Assembly: GCA_028274465.1 (NCBI GenBank)
Contig: CM051457.1
Coordinates: 75,056,496 to 75,120,495 of the forward strand
Direction: 5' to 3'
Origin: Plantago ovata
Taxonomy: Eukaryota; Streptophyta; Magnoliopsida; Lamiales; Plantaginaceae
DNA length: 64,000 bases
The translations under genes and the position numbers were made by a program. The notes beneath the pieces were generated by a model, which saw only the letters and a list, made by a program, of their open reading frames with translations, was not told the DNA's origin and did no database searches. Of the stretch, positions 43,266 to 55,635 are shown piece by piece; the first letter of the stretch is position 1, and each line of letters opens with the position of its first letter.

Positions 43266-43755
43266 TTATTGAGGTAGTTCAATCAATCCAAGGTTATACC
43301 TTAGCATTGCGAACCTATTATCCGGTAGGGGCTTGGTAAAGATGTCAGCAAGCTGATCTTCAGTACCTACTTTCACAACCTCAATATCACCTTTTTCCAC
43401 ATGATCTCTAATGAAATGATGTCTAATATCAATGTGCTTGGTCCTAGAGTGAAACTTAGGATTTTGCGTAATTGCAATAGCACTTGTATTATCACAAAAG
43501 ATTGGTGTTTTCTTGCAGAAATACCATAATCTCTTAATTGTTGCTGAATCCATAGGATTTGAGCTGTGCAACAACCAGCTGCAATGTATTCGATTCAGTA
43601 GATGAATTGGCGACACACGTTTGCTTCTTGCTGAACCATGATATTAATCTAGTACCCAAAAACTGACAAGTTCCAGAGGTACTTTTTCTATCAAGAGTTG
43701 ATCCACCATGATCAGCATCAGAATAGGCCAACCACATTCAAGTACCAGAATCTTT
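43266..43755 (-). pseudogene. RNase H end of G pol, first reading, cut by gap
   Basis: Copia RNase H: FCDNTSAIAITQNPKFHSRT, then KHIDIRHHFIRDHVEKG and QLADIFTKPLP, ending near 43266. The part from 43617 to 43755 (YSDADHGGSTLDRKSTSG) is in another frame. It repeats as 45358-45845. Confidence 0.8.
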
Positions 43756-43855
43756 NNNNNNNNNNNNNNNNNNNNNNNNNNNNNNNNNNNNNNNNNNNNN
43801 NNNNNNNNNNNNNNNNNNNNNNNNNNNNNNNNNNNNNNNNNNNNNNNNNNNNNNN
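43756..43855. other. Assembly gap of exactly 100 N
   Basis: Sequence right of it (43856-45845) repeats sequence left of it (41757-43755) end to end, which is what two unmerged dovetailing contigs give. Confidence 0.97.
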
Positions 43856-44481
43856 GCAGAGATGCGTTGCTCTTAACGTGCTTTGTCCAAGTCACGGGGC
43901 TATCTCGCCTTTCTTCATTTTTGCATTTCTGACGTCACTGTAGAAAGCTTCAATTTCTTCGTCAGTGGCAGTGACGTCATCTTCAGTTCCAGTGGTTGGA
44001 ATCTGAAAATCTCCGCTAAATCAGTCCATTTCAGGACGATTTGCGTGTTCTAACATAAGTAAGGATCACTTTTTCAGTGACTCCATTACTGTCTGTAAGG
44101 GACTGGATTTCTGCATTGTTGTAGAATTCCATGTATCAATCATGCTCACTTGCTTAGTGCGAGCAGAGATAAAGTTCATGAGCCTTGCTGCTTGATGAAC
44201 TCTCAAGCGCCTCTTCATTTGGTCATCAAGTTCTTGTTCATAAAAGTACCTAATGTACTTTTCTTTTGCAAATCCCCCCATTGCATCAACATCTCACACT
44301 TTGCAGTGTCAAGATATGACGGAGGCATAGGTTTTACAGTGATTCGGTCGTTTTTCAACACGACTTTCGCTGTGTCTTGGGTCAGAGAAGTCACCGGAGC
44401 AGTCACCGGAGCAGTGCGTGTTTCAGCACTGTCAACCTTTGACGATTTTGAGGACTTAGATGACTGTCTCTTGGGAGCCAT
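43856..44481 (-). pseudogene. Start of G ORF3, second reading
   Basis: Repeats 41757-42384 with many 1-base indels. MAPKRQSSKSS starts at 44481; frames break near 44215 and 44066. Probably a low-accuracy contig head rather than a second gene. Confidence 0.75.
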
Positions 44482-45357
44482 TTCTTTATATAGAGCAAGA
44501 AATTGTACGAAAAGATAGTTTGCTTTTGACCGGAGGTACAGTATTTCAGGCTAGAAATTGCAGAGAAGGAATGTGAGTTAAAGAATTTTGTCATTTCTCT
44601 AACTCCTTCTTTTATATAGTGTCTCTGGTGTGTGAGAAACTCAATCGATTTGAGTTCTCAGCAAGGGTAAAACAGAGAAACACTGGAGATAGTGGAGCCT
44701 TTGCATTGAATGCGTAGTGGCCCACTAACTAAAACCGTCAGAGCACTCTCTCTCTTTGTTTTGTAGCCGTTAGATTAATAACTCCTTTTAATCAATGGCC
44801 ACGATTGAATTTCATGTCATGATTATTGCGAGTTTATCTGTGCCAGCTTAACGTCACAAATTGATTTTACCGAGTAATAAGGGATAGATTGCTTGCTGAA
44901 ATAGACAAGAATCTTTTCAGCGAGTTTGAATTAACAATCTAGCTACTTGCTGAAAGTTCCCCCTCCTTACTTAGATATCTCATATTTTCTAAGTTTAAAA
45001 GATATTTCTGATTTCCCGTATCAGTAAATTCTTTTGTACTTGAGACATCCTTGGAAATCTGAGAGATGAGTTTTGCTCTTTTTCTGAATTCCCGTCTCAG
45101 AAAATTCCTTTGATACTTGAATACCTGTTTCAGTATCTTTTGATTGTCTAAGTACCCGTCTCAGCAATCCTTAAGTTCTTTCACTTACTGAGTTCCTGTC
45201 TCAGCAAGTGATCAAGTTTCCTAACAAATACCTGTTTTGAAGGAATTACTTGCTGAATGCCTGTTTCAGCAATCATGTTGTGACTTATCATTTCTTAGAA
45301 GAAGCAGTGACTTGGTCTTTGCTGGAATACTGTTTTCCATTCTGCCAAGTGTATCCT
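44482..45357 (-). other. Inter-ORF region of G, second reading
   Basis: Repeats 42385-43265, including the TATA-like box and the hairpin array (about 45005-45340). Confidence 0.75.
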
Positions 45358-46079
45358 TTATTGAGGTAGTTCAATCAATCCAAGGTTTATACCTTAGCAT
45401 TGCGAACCTATTATCCGGTAGGGGCTTGGTAAAGATGTCAGCAAGCTGATCTTCAGTACCTCCTTTCACACAACCTCAATATCACCTTTTTCCACATGAT
45501 CTCTAATGAAATGATGTCTAATATCAATGTGCTTGGTCCTAGAGTGAAACTTAGGATTTTGCGTAATTGCAATAGCACTTGTATTATCACAAAAGATTGG
45601 TGTTTTCTTTGCAAATACCATAATCTCTAATTGTTGTTGCTGAATCCATAGGATTGAGCTGTGCAACAACCAGCTGCAATGTATTCAGATTCAGTAGATG
45701 AATTGGCGACACATTTTGCTTCTTGCTGAACCATGATATTAATCTAGTACCCAAAAACTGACAAGTTCCAGGGTACTTTTTCTATCAAGAGTTGATCCAC
45801 CATGATCAGCATCAGAATAGCCAACCAATTCAAGTCCAGAATCTTTTGGATACCATAATCCAACATTGACTGTACCTTTAACATATTTCAGTATTTTAAT
45901 TGCCTTTTTGTAGTGTGATTCTCTTGGATCCGATTGGAATCTTGCACACACACAACAGCATACTGAATGTCAGGTCTACTTGCTGTTAAATACAACAAGG
46001 AACCAATGAGCTTCCTATACTTGTGTTCTTCAACACTTTTGTCCTCTTTAGTATAGCCCAATTTGGTACCAACACTCAT
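45358..46079 (-). pseudogene. G pol: RNase H
   Basis: Frameshifted copia RNase H. SDADHGGSTLDRKST carries an active-site Asp, FCDNTSAIAI another, and KHIDIRHHFIRDHVEKG the C-terminal part. The N-terminal linker KYRKLIGSLLYLTASRPDIQ is typical of copia. Indels are frequent close to the contig edge. Confidence 0.8.
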
Positions 46080-47002
46080 AGGGATCTTTTCAGGTTTTCA
46101 TCCTCTTTGATCCTAAACTTTATGAGCATTTCTTTCGCATACTTTGCTTGATTTATGAATATTCCATCTTTGAGTTGCTTGACTTGCAACCCTAGGAAAT
46201 AATTCAATTTTCCCATCATACTCATTTCAAACTTATTTGTCATGAGTTTGGCAAAATCATCACAAAGTTGCTTGTCCTTAGATCCAAAAATGTCATCCAC
46301 ATAAATTTGAACTAAGATTAATTTACCATCATGGTTCATGGTAAAAAGAGTTTTGTCAACTTCACCTTTCTTGAAACCATTTTCCAGCAAGAACTTAGCT
46401 AAGGTATCATACCATGCTCTTGGTGCTTGCTTTAGACCATATACAGCTTTCTGAAGCTTATATACCATCTTGGTTTCTGAGGGAAGTTCAAAGCCAGGGG
46501 GTTGTTCTAGGTAGACTTCTTCAGCAAGTTCACCATTTAAGAATGCACTCTTAACATCCATTTGGTAAACAATGAAGTCATTGTGAGCAGCAAAGGCCAA
46601 GAAAAGCCTAATTGCATCCAATCTTGCAACTGGAGCGTAAGACTCATCATAGTCCAATCCTTCAGTCTGACAGTAACCTTGAGCAACTAAGCGTGCTTTG
46701 TTTCTTGTTACTTCACCAGACTCGCTCAGCTTGTTTCTGAACACCCACTTTGTACCAATAGCTTTCTTATTTTCAGCAAGTGGCACAAGTTTCCAGACTT
46801 TGTTTCTTTCAAATTGATCCAATTCTTCTTGCATTGCCTTTATCCATTCAGAATGCTTCAAAGCTTCTTCTATGGTTTTAGGTTCAATTTCTGAAACAAA
46901 GCAAGAGAATAAAGATTCTACTTCTACGACAGTTGCTTCTTCAGCAAGTCCTTGAGTAGCTTTGGATCTAGTCACTTGGCGTTTATTAATATCGCCAATC
47001 AT
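46076..47002 (-). pseudogene. G pol: reverse transcriptase
   Basis: An open stretch of 308 codons. It begins with the copia pre-RT segment ([39 protein letters not shown]) and carries [21 protein letters not shown], the catalytic Asp of [26 protein letters not shown], and the YVDD box in [11 protein letters not shown]. Length and motif order are those of a complete copia RT. The link to integrase upstream (47003-47384) is frameshifted. Residues after VDDIF suggest the Sire lineage. Confidence 0.88.
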
Positions 47003-47384
47003 ATCCGTAGAGGGATGATCTCTAATCCATTTATTAACAGGTTTCCTGTTTGTTGGATCAGGATATGTTTGCTCATCAGCATGTGACTCTTCAGTATGTA
47101 CTTGTTCAGTACTACTGGGAATTTGTGTCTCTGCTGAGATTTGTTCGTCAGCAACTGCTTGTCAGCATTGCTGGGTTGAGGTATTTCATCAGCAGGCACT
47201 GGAGATTGCGTAATTTCAGCAACTTCCGGAGCAACCGCATCTTTTGCTGGAAATTCTTTGTCGTGAACTATATTATCTTGTCATGACTCGGGGAGGAGAG
47301 TCATTGTCAGAATCATCATTTAGTTCATTGACTTGATTTGCCTAGCATCAGATTCAGTTCTTTGCTCATGTATGATTAGCTTTT
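47003..47384 (-). pseudogene. G pol: integrase-RT linker, frameshifted
   Basis: Reading on the minus strand in several frames gives the low-complexity Ser/Gln/Glu linker usual between copia integrase and RT. No separate gene is seen. Confidence 0.6.
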
Positions 47385-48734
47385 TCATACATTCTGATAT
47401 TTCTTCTTCAGCAGGCACACCTTGTGTCTTTTCGTAGAATACAACATGCACAATTCTTCAATCTTTTGTGCCTTTTTGTTGTAAACTCTGTAAGCTTTAC
47501 TATGCAAGGAGTAGCCAAGAAATATCGCTTCGTCTGCCTTTGGTTGAAATGTTCTTAGGTATTCTCTACCATTGTTAAGAACGAAACACTTGCAACCAAA
47601 TACTCTTAGATGAGTGATGTTAGGAGGTCTTCCAACAAACAATTCATAAGGAGTTTTGTTGTATTCCTTAGTAATCAAACATCTATTCTGAGTATAGCAG
47701 GCGGTATTAATCGCTTCAACCCAGTAAGCCTCACTTATTTCAGTGTCAGCAAGCATTGTTCTTGCGGCTTCTTTCAGGGTACGATTCTTCCGTTCAGCAA
47801 CACCATTTTGCTGTGGTGTTCTTACTGAGGATAACTGATGTTGAATACCTTTTGAGGTACAATATTCAGTTATGTACTGGTTTACAAACTCAGTACCATG
47901 GTCTGTCCTTATGACTCTTACCTTGTCATTTCTCATGACTTCAAGCTTATTCAGCAAGTTAGGTAATTCAGTCTTGGTTTCAGATTTGTGTTTGATGAAT
48001 ACTACCCAAGTGAATCTTGAATAGTCATCTACCACGACTAGACCATACTTCTTACCAGCATAGCTTGTTGAAGAAGATTCAAACAAGTCCATGTGCAAGA
48101 GTTGTAAAGGTTTTGTAGTTGACGATACTGCCTTGTTCTTGAAAGAAGATTTGGTTTGCTTTCCTTGCTGACATGCATTGCAAACACCATCCTTCTTAAA
48201 AGTAACCTTAGGTAATCCAACTACAAGTGCCTTCTTAGACAGCTTATTCAGCGTCTTGAAGTTTAGATGACTTGTTCGTTTATGCCATAACCATGCTTTT
48301 TCAGCAAGGCAATCATGATCTGAGACAAGGCATTTTTCAATGTTTGCTGAAGACCAATCAACGGTGTACAAGCCTCCTGATCTTCTTGCAATCATTATAA
48401 CCTTTTTAGTCTCAAAGTCTACAAGTTTACATTCATCACTTTTTATTTCGATGAAGTATCCTTTATCAGCAAACTGACTCATGCTGAAAAGGTTAAACTT
48501 AAGATTTTTGACATAAAGAACTCCAGAAATGGTTATGCATCCCAACTTCACATCACCAAAGCCTTTTGTAGATCCGGAGCCTCCACCAGCAAACCTTATT
48601 GTTGGACCTTTAGACCACCGTCTATAGTTTATAAGGTTATTCTTGTTGCCCGTCATGTGCTTTCCACAACCACTATCAAAGTGCCAGATTGCATCGTTTG
48701 TCTCCGTGGCTGTAGTCTGCACAATCAAGAGCAA
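47385..48734 (-). pseudogene. G pol: protease, GAG-pre-integrase and integrase
   Basis: An open stretch of 449 codons. Protease is at the start with the active site WHFDSGCGKHMTG. The GAG-pre-integrase/zinc region follows (LWHKRTSHLNFKTLNKL, CNACQQGKQTK). The integrase core has D in LLHMDLFE, D in IRTDHGTEFVN and E in TPQQNGVAERKNRT. The C-terminal domain ends near VFGCKCFVLNN and FLGYSLHSKAYRVYN. The order protease-integrase before RT defines Ty1/copia. The start Met is internal; frame breaks lie on both sides. Confidence 0.88.
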
Positions 48735-48739
48735 ACAAG

Positions 48740-49393
48740 TTAATTATCCATTGATGGATGTCCATTAACATGTTCAAGAATGCGTCCAGTGGAAACCCAA
48801 GTCTGAAGTTTTTCAACTTTGACTTGTTTTCTACTTGCTGAGGAACTAGGAGGTTTTGAGCTAAAAGACTTTTGACTCGTGCTGGTCAAATCCACTTTCT
48901 GATGTGGTGTCTTGCTCTGTTGACCTTTTTGCTGAACATACTTTTCAGTAAGTTCTTTTCTAGCAAGGTTCCTTCTAGTCCTAGCATTAGGAGTCTTTTC
49001 AGAACTCTTAGGCTTGGTTTTCTTCATCTCTTTGAAGTATCTTTGCTGACTTTGCTTATACTCATGAAAGAGTTGACTTTGCTTGGTTTTGTAACCGAGT
49101 CCACTCTTCGGAGAATGCTGAGCTTTAGCATCAGCAACCTTACTTGATTCAGGTTTGTCAGCAAAGGACTTCTGATTACTTTTGGTAATCTTGCCTTTAG
49201 ACTTAACAACTTGCTTTTCAGCAACTTGTTTGGCGGAATGCTTCACGGCATTCTTTTTCTTTCCAGTTTGCTTCACAGCAACCTGTTTTCCTTTTAAAGT
49301 CTTGTTACTTTGAGCAGCAACAGAGGGCTTTATGGTCATAGGTACTTGATTGCATGTTTCAGCAACTTTAGTTTGACCAAACTGATAGATCAC
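48740..49393 (-). pseudogene. G gag C-terminal tail / linker to protease
   Basis: A 217-codon Lys/Ser/Gln-rich basic stretch in a different frame from gag, overlapping its end by four bases. The gag frame becomes unlike coding sequence shortly before, so an indel near 49440-49460 probably split one protein. No enzyme motif is seen; an RNA-binding tail is likely. Confidence 0.6.
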
Positions 49394-51159
49394 TGGTGGA
49401 CTACTATCAGTAGCACGTACAAAGGAGATAGGTGATTTATCTTTCTCAAGGTTTCTAGGTTATCACCTTCACATGTTGCTCCTAAACCTTCTTTCTGAGA
49501 TGGATCTCTCAAATAAGAGTTTAGTTCAGTCAGCGTATTACTTGCTTCCACATAAGATTTGAAATTGATTTTCATCTTTTTCATTTCTTGGATTTCAGCA
49601 AGTAACTTTAGAATTGAAGACTGATACTCTTCTAATTCTAACGCCATTTGAGAATTTTTCTCTGCAGCCTCAGCAATCAACTTCTTAAGACGCCTTATTT
49701 CAGCATCCTTTTCTTCTGTCTCTTCTTTCAGCAAAACGTACTTTTCAGTAGTTTGCTTGGTCAGAGTTTCAGCAAGTTGAAGTTTTTCTTGCTGTTTGCT
49801 GAGAGTTTTCTCAAATCTTTCGATTTCTCCTTGAATCTTGTCAAGGTCAATCTCGTCTTCACTTTCTGAATCAGAGTCAGAGGTAGAATCATTTACCTGA
49901 CCGGCCATGAGGCAGAATTCGTAGTTCGACACGTCTGGATAAGCTTCCATAGCTATTCCACACACTTCTTTGCCAATCTCTACGTCTAGAGTGGCTTCCT
50001 CATCGTCGGTGTCTGAACATTCATCCTCACTGTCCTCGGAGCTTGTCTCAATGCATAATGCATCGATTTTTGCTTGAAGCTTCTTCTTTTCTTCAGCAAT
50101 GAAAGCTCTTTTGAACTTCTTCTTCTTTTCAGCAGATTTGCCTTTCAGCAAGGGGCAATTTGCTTTGAAGTGTCCAGGCTTTTTGCAGTAAAAACATAGA
50201 TCACTTCCAACTGCTGGCTCTTCTGATGATGTAGCTTGCTGAGCTTGCTTGTTCAGCGAGCTAGTATCATTCTTGTACTTATGGTAGTTATTACCAAGAT
50301 GCTTTTTCAGCTTCTCTTTTGCTTTTCGCCTTTCAAGTTCCTTACTGATGAATTTCTTCATGTTTTTAACAACTAAAGCATTTTCATCAGCAGGCTCTTT
50401 ATCATTCTTCTTTTCAGAAGATGACGGCTTTGCAGCAAGAGCAATGTTTTGCGATTTTTCAGCAAACACATTTTCTCTTTGCTTTGTCTCATAGTTGACA
50501 GTAGCAAGATGAGAGAACAACTCAGTTGGTGTAATGTCAGGCATTCCTTGATTGTAATAGAAATTCTGAGTATGGATCCATTCTTGATTCAAACTCCTGA
50601 TGATAGTTTTCACTTTCTCAGAATCTGAATAAAAATTTCCAACACCCAGCGCTGCCATTTCACTAACAAGAGTTGTGAATCTGAAGTCCAAGTCTTCCAG
50701 TGACTCGTTAGCACCTTGCTTAAAGTTTTGAAACTTCAGCTTAAGTACTTCAAGTTTGTTTTCCTTGGTCTTGTCAGATCCAGCACAAAGATCTTGAACC
50801 ATTTTCCAAGCCTCCTTAGCAGTCTTAGCACCCCACAGTTTGCACTGTATGGTATCCGGAGTTGATCTGATGATGATATTTCTTGCTTGGCCATCAAGAC
50901 GGAATCTCTTAGCTTCGTCAGAAGTCCATTCCTCTCTTGGTTTTGGCACAACAGTATCTGAAGGTTCGCCTTGGATGGTTTCCTTTCCAGCTTCAGTGGT
51001 TCTGTGAGGGAAACTCCTTACAACCTTGGTGATTTTGATAGGTCCTTCATTAATGACGGTGACCATCTCATCACTAATGGCCTCAAGATGTAACATCATG
51101 TTGTTTCGCCATTTCTCGTAATTTTCCAGCTTCAGCAAGGGAGCATCTCCTAAAGACAT
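49390..51159 (-). pseudogene. G gag, C-terminal frameshift
   Basis: 589 codons from ATG 51159 (MSLGDAPLLKLENYEKW), 99 bases after the primer site. The UBN2-type copia capsid region covers residues 10-230 (WKMVQDLCAGSDKTKENKL, LKFQNFKQGANESLEDLDF). A zinc knuckle CX2CX4HX4C (CFYCKKPGHFKANC) is near residue 325. It is followed by an acidic Ser/Asp/Glu region and a long coiled coil (about 440-540). The large size and coiled coil are features of Sire gags. The frame is intact to near its end, where it shifts before the tail at 48740-49393. Confidence 0.85.
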
Positions 51160-51257
51160 CCTGTCAGCAAAGCACTACCAAACTGATCAAGTGAAAGTGA
51201 TTTACGGAAAGCACTTAAGGGGATCTAGGTTCAGTGCAGAAGGCTAAAGAACCTCCT

Positions 51258-51269
51258 GCTCTGATACCA
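51258..51269 (-). promoter_or_regulatory. Primer-binding site of G (tRNA-iMet)
   Basis: TGGTATCAGAGC on the minus strand, two bases from the LTR end CCAACA. Confidence 0.9.
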
Positions 51270-51271
51270 CT

Positions 51272-52947
51272 TGTTGGTCCCTTTAAACAACAAGAAAAGA
51301 CTAGAGGGGGGGGGGTGAATAGTCTTTTCAAACTTTCGTCGTTTAAAACTTTCTCAGCAAGTACTTATTACTTTTCAGTAATGAGGTTGCTGATACTTAA
51401 CTTTCTCAGCAATCGTAAGTTACTTTCCAGTAACTCGGTTTGCTGATACTTAAAATCAGAGAGCGGAAGTCTTTGAAACAATAAGTGCTTTTTCAGCAAG
51501 TAAGGTGTTTCAGCAAGTGATGTGAGTGACTGTGTACAAACAGATATAAATTTGCTGAAAGCTAAATGCAGTAAGTAAATCACACAAACGCTTTTAGAGT
51601 GGTATCTGAGAGTGGCGTAATCTCCCAACTAATCCACTTTGTCCTTTCTAGGACTGAATTCACTAAGATATGATTGAGGTTCCTTACAATCTCCTATCTA
51701 AAGCGATTCAACAGAAACCAAAGCACACTTGCTTCGTCTCCAACCTAAACTAGAGAACTCAACCTTGTTCTCCACCAAACTTGGTACTTATAATCAGCAA
51801 AACTATGCTTGATTAAGTTCCCCCTGAATATCACGCCTGAAAGGGTGTATTTTCAGTTAGAGAGTTTTGGGGTGAGATGACTTAATTATAACTTATTCAG
51901 TTACAACAAGTAATCTAAGAAACACAACTTGGAATACTTTGCAGTAAACAAGTTTGATTGTTTCTGGTGTCAAGACTTGTTGTTGTTCGAAAGAAAGAAC
52001 ACTTAACTAATTTCTTAGCCGAGTTTGTTCTACTTCTTCACAAGTAGCTTTTTCAAGCTTTAATTCTTGGAACGGATCAATGGCAGTAAGAGAGTTTGAA
52101 GGTTTGTGAGTTTTAAGCACAAGTGAGAGTTTGATCACGTTGTTGACACCCTTCAACTCTTTGCCGGATGACCTCTATTTATAGTGCAAGTAAGGAGCCG
52201 TTTGAATTTCAAATCCTAAGGCTTTTGTTCCTAAACATGTCACTATCTTGCTTTTGTACTTTCAGCAGCAACCTTTGTTTGTCTTCTAGTCTTCATGTCC
52301 TTTGCGTGTAAGCTTTGCATTAAATGCACCTTTGAATAGAATTCAAACAGTAACAATGGAGCGCAAAATCACGTACATTCAGCAAGAGGTCACATATGTT
52401 CATCAGCAAGTGTTTATTCTCAGTTTCAGCAAGCACAACCTACTCTGTCTTTCAGATTTTCACTTATGCAATGCTGTTGCTGAAAATTTCACTTTCTGAA
52501 CAACACGTGCCTTACCAGTCTTCAGCAATCTTCAAGTCTTCAAGTCTTCAAGTCTTCAGATCTTCAAAAGTCTTCAAGATTCTGACCGGTTTCTTATTTG
52601 CTTCAATAATTTGTTTGTAATAAACAAAATACATCTTCAGCAAATGCTTCAATAGGTCATTTTCTTTTCAGAAAATCAAAGCTAAGCATCAATAAGATAC
52701 TTTCTTTTCAGAAAATAAGATACATCATACGCTAAAGTGTCAATAGATTAATTTCTTTACAGAAATTAAGGTACGTCATCCACAAATGAAAAAACTTATC
52801 TAAGACCTAACTAAGTCAGCAGCAAACGTTCCTCTTTTACAATGTCCTTAAAATTCTAAATTCCTATGGACCTTAAGAGTACTAGTTACTGGACTGTTCT
52901 TAATTTAGCATGGTTAATTGCTCATCAAAATTACAAGTTTCCTAACA
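51272..52947 (-). repeat. Right (5') LTR of G
   Basis: 1676 bp with the TATA box CTATAAATAG at 52175-52184 (minus). The outer end AACA is followed by CCAAG and E sequence. Confidence 0.9.
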
Positions 52948-52952
52948 CCAAG

Positions 52953-54256
52953 TCTTTTGAACTTTTTTATTGAGTAGACTAAGTGTTTATGGCCATTGAT
53001 CATATGTTGCATCACCTTGCAAGTAGTTTGAGGCTTGTCTCGCTTGGTTTGTCACATTTGCATGTGCACTAGTTAAGCTTAGTAGTCTCGACATCACCTT
53101 GAGTGGTGTTTCTTCTGCTGCGGTTCACGATGGCCTTATGAAATGATGCATGTTACAGTCTATGGTTGTAACCCGTGTAATTATGTACGTAAGAGGCGAC
53201 AAGTTCTTCACCTCGATTTGAGATTGCCAAATACCTAGGAAGGAGGTAGTGTGAGGTGTGCGATTCCTTGTATTAAACATATTCTATCGAATAGGTTTGG
53301 GGAGGGGGTTGCTTCGTTGATCTTGTCTTTCGTCTTTGAGTTGTTGTAAAGTTTCCTTTTTCTTTTTCTTTTGTTTTGTGTCCCAACCTATTCTTTCGAA
53401 TAGGTTTGGGGAGGTGTCTTTGTAAAGAGTCTTTCCTTTTTCCTTTTCGTCTTTGTGCTCAAACCTATTCTCTCGAATAGGTTTGGGGAGGTGTTTTTGA
53501 CACGTAGTACTGCTGCTTGCCCCTATAAAAAAAAGAAAGAGAAAAAAGAAAAGAAAAAAAAAAGAGAAAAAGAAAAGAAGAAAAAAAAAAGGGAAAAGAA
53601 AATAAAAAAAGGGGAAGAAAGAAAATAAAGAATAAGACCCTAAAGCAAAAGAAGGGTCGTTGCAAGCCAAAAGCTGTCTAGTAAAGTGTCAAGTGTCATG
53701 TAAATATTTTGTTCTTGTGAAGTTATCGAGTTGTAAATTCTATCTTTTGTTTCGTGTCGCCTTTGTCCAAGGCCTGTTCTTGACCACCCTCGTCTTGCTA
53801 TTCAAGAAGTGGTTGAAAGAGGCTCATTCTTGAGAGTCTGGGTAGATAGGGGAGTGTTATCTCTCTAAGGGAACCCTCGTTCGTTTGATGAGAGCCAGTA
53901 TTGGTTCGCTCTCTCTTGAGGAAAAGTCTCGCTTGGTGAACAGAAGTAAGCCCTCGGTTTCATAGGCACGGGGCAATTGTAGTATGATAACATGCATCAT
54001 TGTGTCGTCACTGACCAGGTCCAGGTAGAAGATGTTACGAGAGACTCCTTTGTTTAACCAAGTGCACATGAGAATGTGTATATTCGCAATCGAGGCATTC
54101 TTCAACCTACTTGCATGTCATGCACATATGGTCTCGTTCATAAGCATTTGGTAGATTCAATAGGTTAGTTCATCTTACTTGGCATGAGACTCCTTTTGTG
54201 TTGCATTTAGGTTAGTTTGTTGCTTGAGGACAAGCAAAGGTTTGGTTTGGGGAGTT
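52953..54256 (+). other. Conserved non-coding 3' domain of E, second part
   Basis: No gene is present. Three CCTATTC-NNNN-GAATAGG-type hairpins each precede a GGTTTGGGGAGG run (53276-53310, 53386-53415, 53463-53495). An A/G tract follows (53528-53650), then a stretch alignable with A, B and D, a GCTTG-AGGA-CAAGC hairpin (54222-54235) and the polypurine tract GGTTTGGGGAGTT (54244-54256). Confidence 0.8.
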
Positions 54257-55635
54257 TGATGAACGTATTTTTGACGCGTTCATCTTGTCTTTTTCACCTT
54301 CTTTTGCTATCTTCTAGCCTTTTTTTTGGTCAGTTTTGTAGAATTGTGTCACGTTTTGTGTTTTCTGCATTTTCAGGCACTTAGGTACAAAATGGCATTT
54401 TTGGAGCTAAAAACGAGCCTTTTTGATGGAAAAGATGGCCCCGTTGAAGTTCTCCAATCTCCGTGGCTTGTTCCTAAGTGCTTGAGTATCAATAAGCATC
54501 GAGAAGGATGAGTCCAAGGCACCCGAGGGCAAAAAGATTGAGTTTGAAGACAAAAATCTGCCCAGGAGCCAAGCTAAGCGCCTGGAATAGTGAAGCGCTC
54601 CGCTTCAATTTCCAAGAGCCAAGCGAAGCGCTTGGTGTGCCAGAAGCGCTTCGCTTTCCAAGCGCTCCGCTTGGCTTCTCCAAGCGGTCCGCTTGGCAGC
54701 GGTTACGTTTTCGGATTTTCCTTCTTAGATCTGATCTTTGATCATTTTTTGAATATCTTTTGAACTGTAACTTCGTTTTGGAGAGCTCCTAAGCCCCAAA
54801 ACTCAGAGAATATTCAGATTTCTTTGTATTTTAGCTTGGGTTTCAAGGTTATGATTGTGATTCATCCTTTGTAATCATCTACGGAGAGGTTTTCTTTGAT
54901 TTCCACCGATTAGTGACAGCTTTGGTGGTAACTTGTATGACTCTCTTCTCTTGTAGTTTGATATGATGTATTCCAATTATTATTCATATGAATTGATGTC
55001 TATGTTGATGAATATGAGTAGCTAAATCTTTTGTGTTGGTGGTAGAATGTAGAATATGCATGCTATGGGTAATGTTTATGCTTACATGAGATTGTGATTC
55101 AATCTTGCTGCAAATCCCTTCATATGATTCTTAGTTGCCTATAAAATATATTCGAATTGAGTATAGTGACAAACTCTTGGTCAATGAAAGCTATAGGATT
55201 GTATGTTAGAGATTTGCATCATGCTAGATAAATGGTGCTGGTGACAAGTACCTCTAAATTATTGATAGTGATCTTTCATGATGTGTGTCTTAAATTTGCC
55301 TAGACGAGTTGCTTAGCAGACTTGATCGAAGGTTCTACGCACTGAACTTGTGAGCATATTCGTAACCCATGCATGTGTATTTGATTTCTACCACCAACCG
55401 TTTTCCAATCTTGTTTACATAAATCTGATTTCTCGTTGCTATTGTTCAAAGGAAACGATTCTATCAACTTTTGAACTCGTTGACTGAAATTACTTGCAAA
55501 AACCTCAAGCAAAGCCACGTTAGGTCCCGAGAGAACGACACTCGGGGACAACTTGCCATTGCACTCTAGTTTATGTAGTGATAAGTGTTCTTAGGCTTTT
55601 AAAACAAATTTAATTGGTGAAAAACGACATCATCA
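54257..55635 (+). repeat. 3' LTR of element E
   Basis: 1379 bp, TGATGAACG to ACATCATCA, followed by TGAGA. The palindrome cluster is at about 54562-54702, with one unit fewer than in the 5' LTR. Confidence 0.88.

Larger units (their letters stand above)
35678..52947 (-). mobile_element. Element G: Sire-like Ty1/copia retrotransposon
   Basis: A minus-strand element with LTRs of 1676-1677 bp, a tRNA-iMet primer site, gag, pol in the order PR-IN-RT-RH, and a long ORF3. CCAAG occurs on both outer sides (35673-35677 and 52948-52952). Its 3' end is abnormal: E sequence follows the left LTR on its inner side. A 100-N gap and a 2-kb duplicated contig overlap lie inside (41757-45845). Confidence 0.87.
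28583..55635 (+). mobile_element. Element E: polymerase-less Athila relative with gag-pro and ORF2 (split by G)
   Basis: Both LTRs (28583-29987 and 54257-55635), a tRNA-Asp primer site, gag-pro, hairpin, palindrome cluster, leader intron, ORF2, conserved 3' domain and polypurine tract are all present, and TGAGA flanks both ends. No RT, RNase H or integrase exists between gag-pro and ORF2 or after ORF2 other than in the nested G. Without G it would be about 9.8 kb. Confidence 0.9.
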
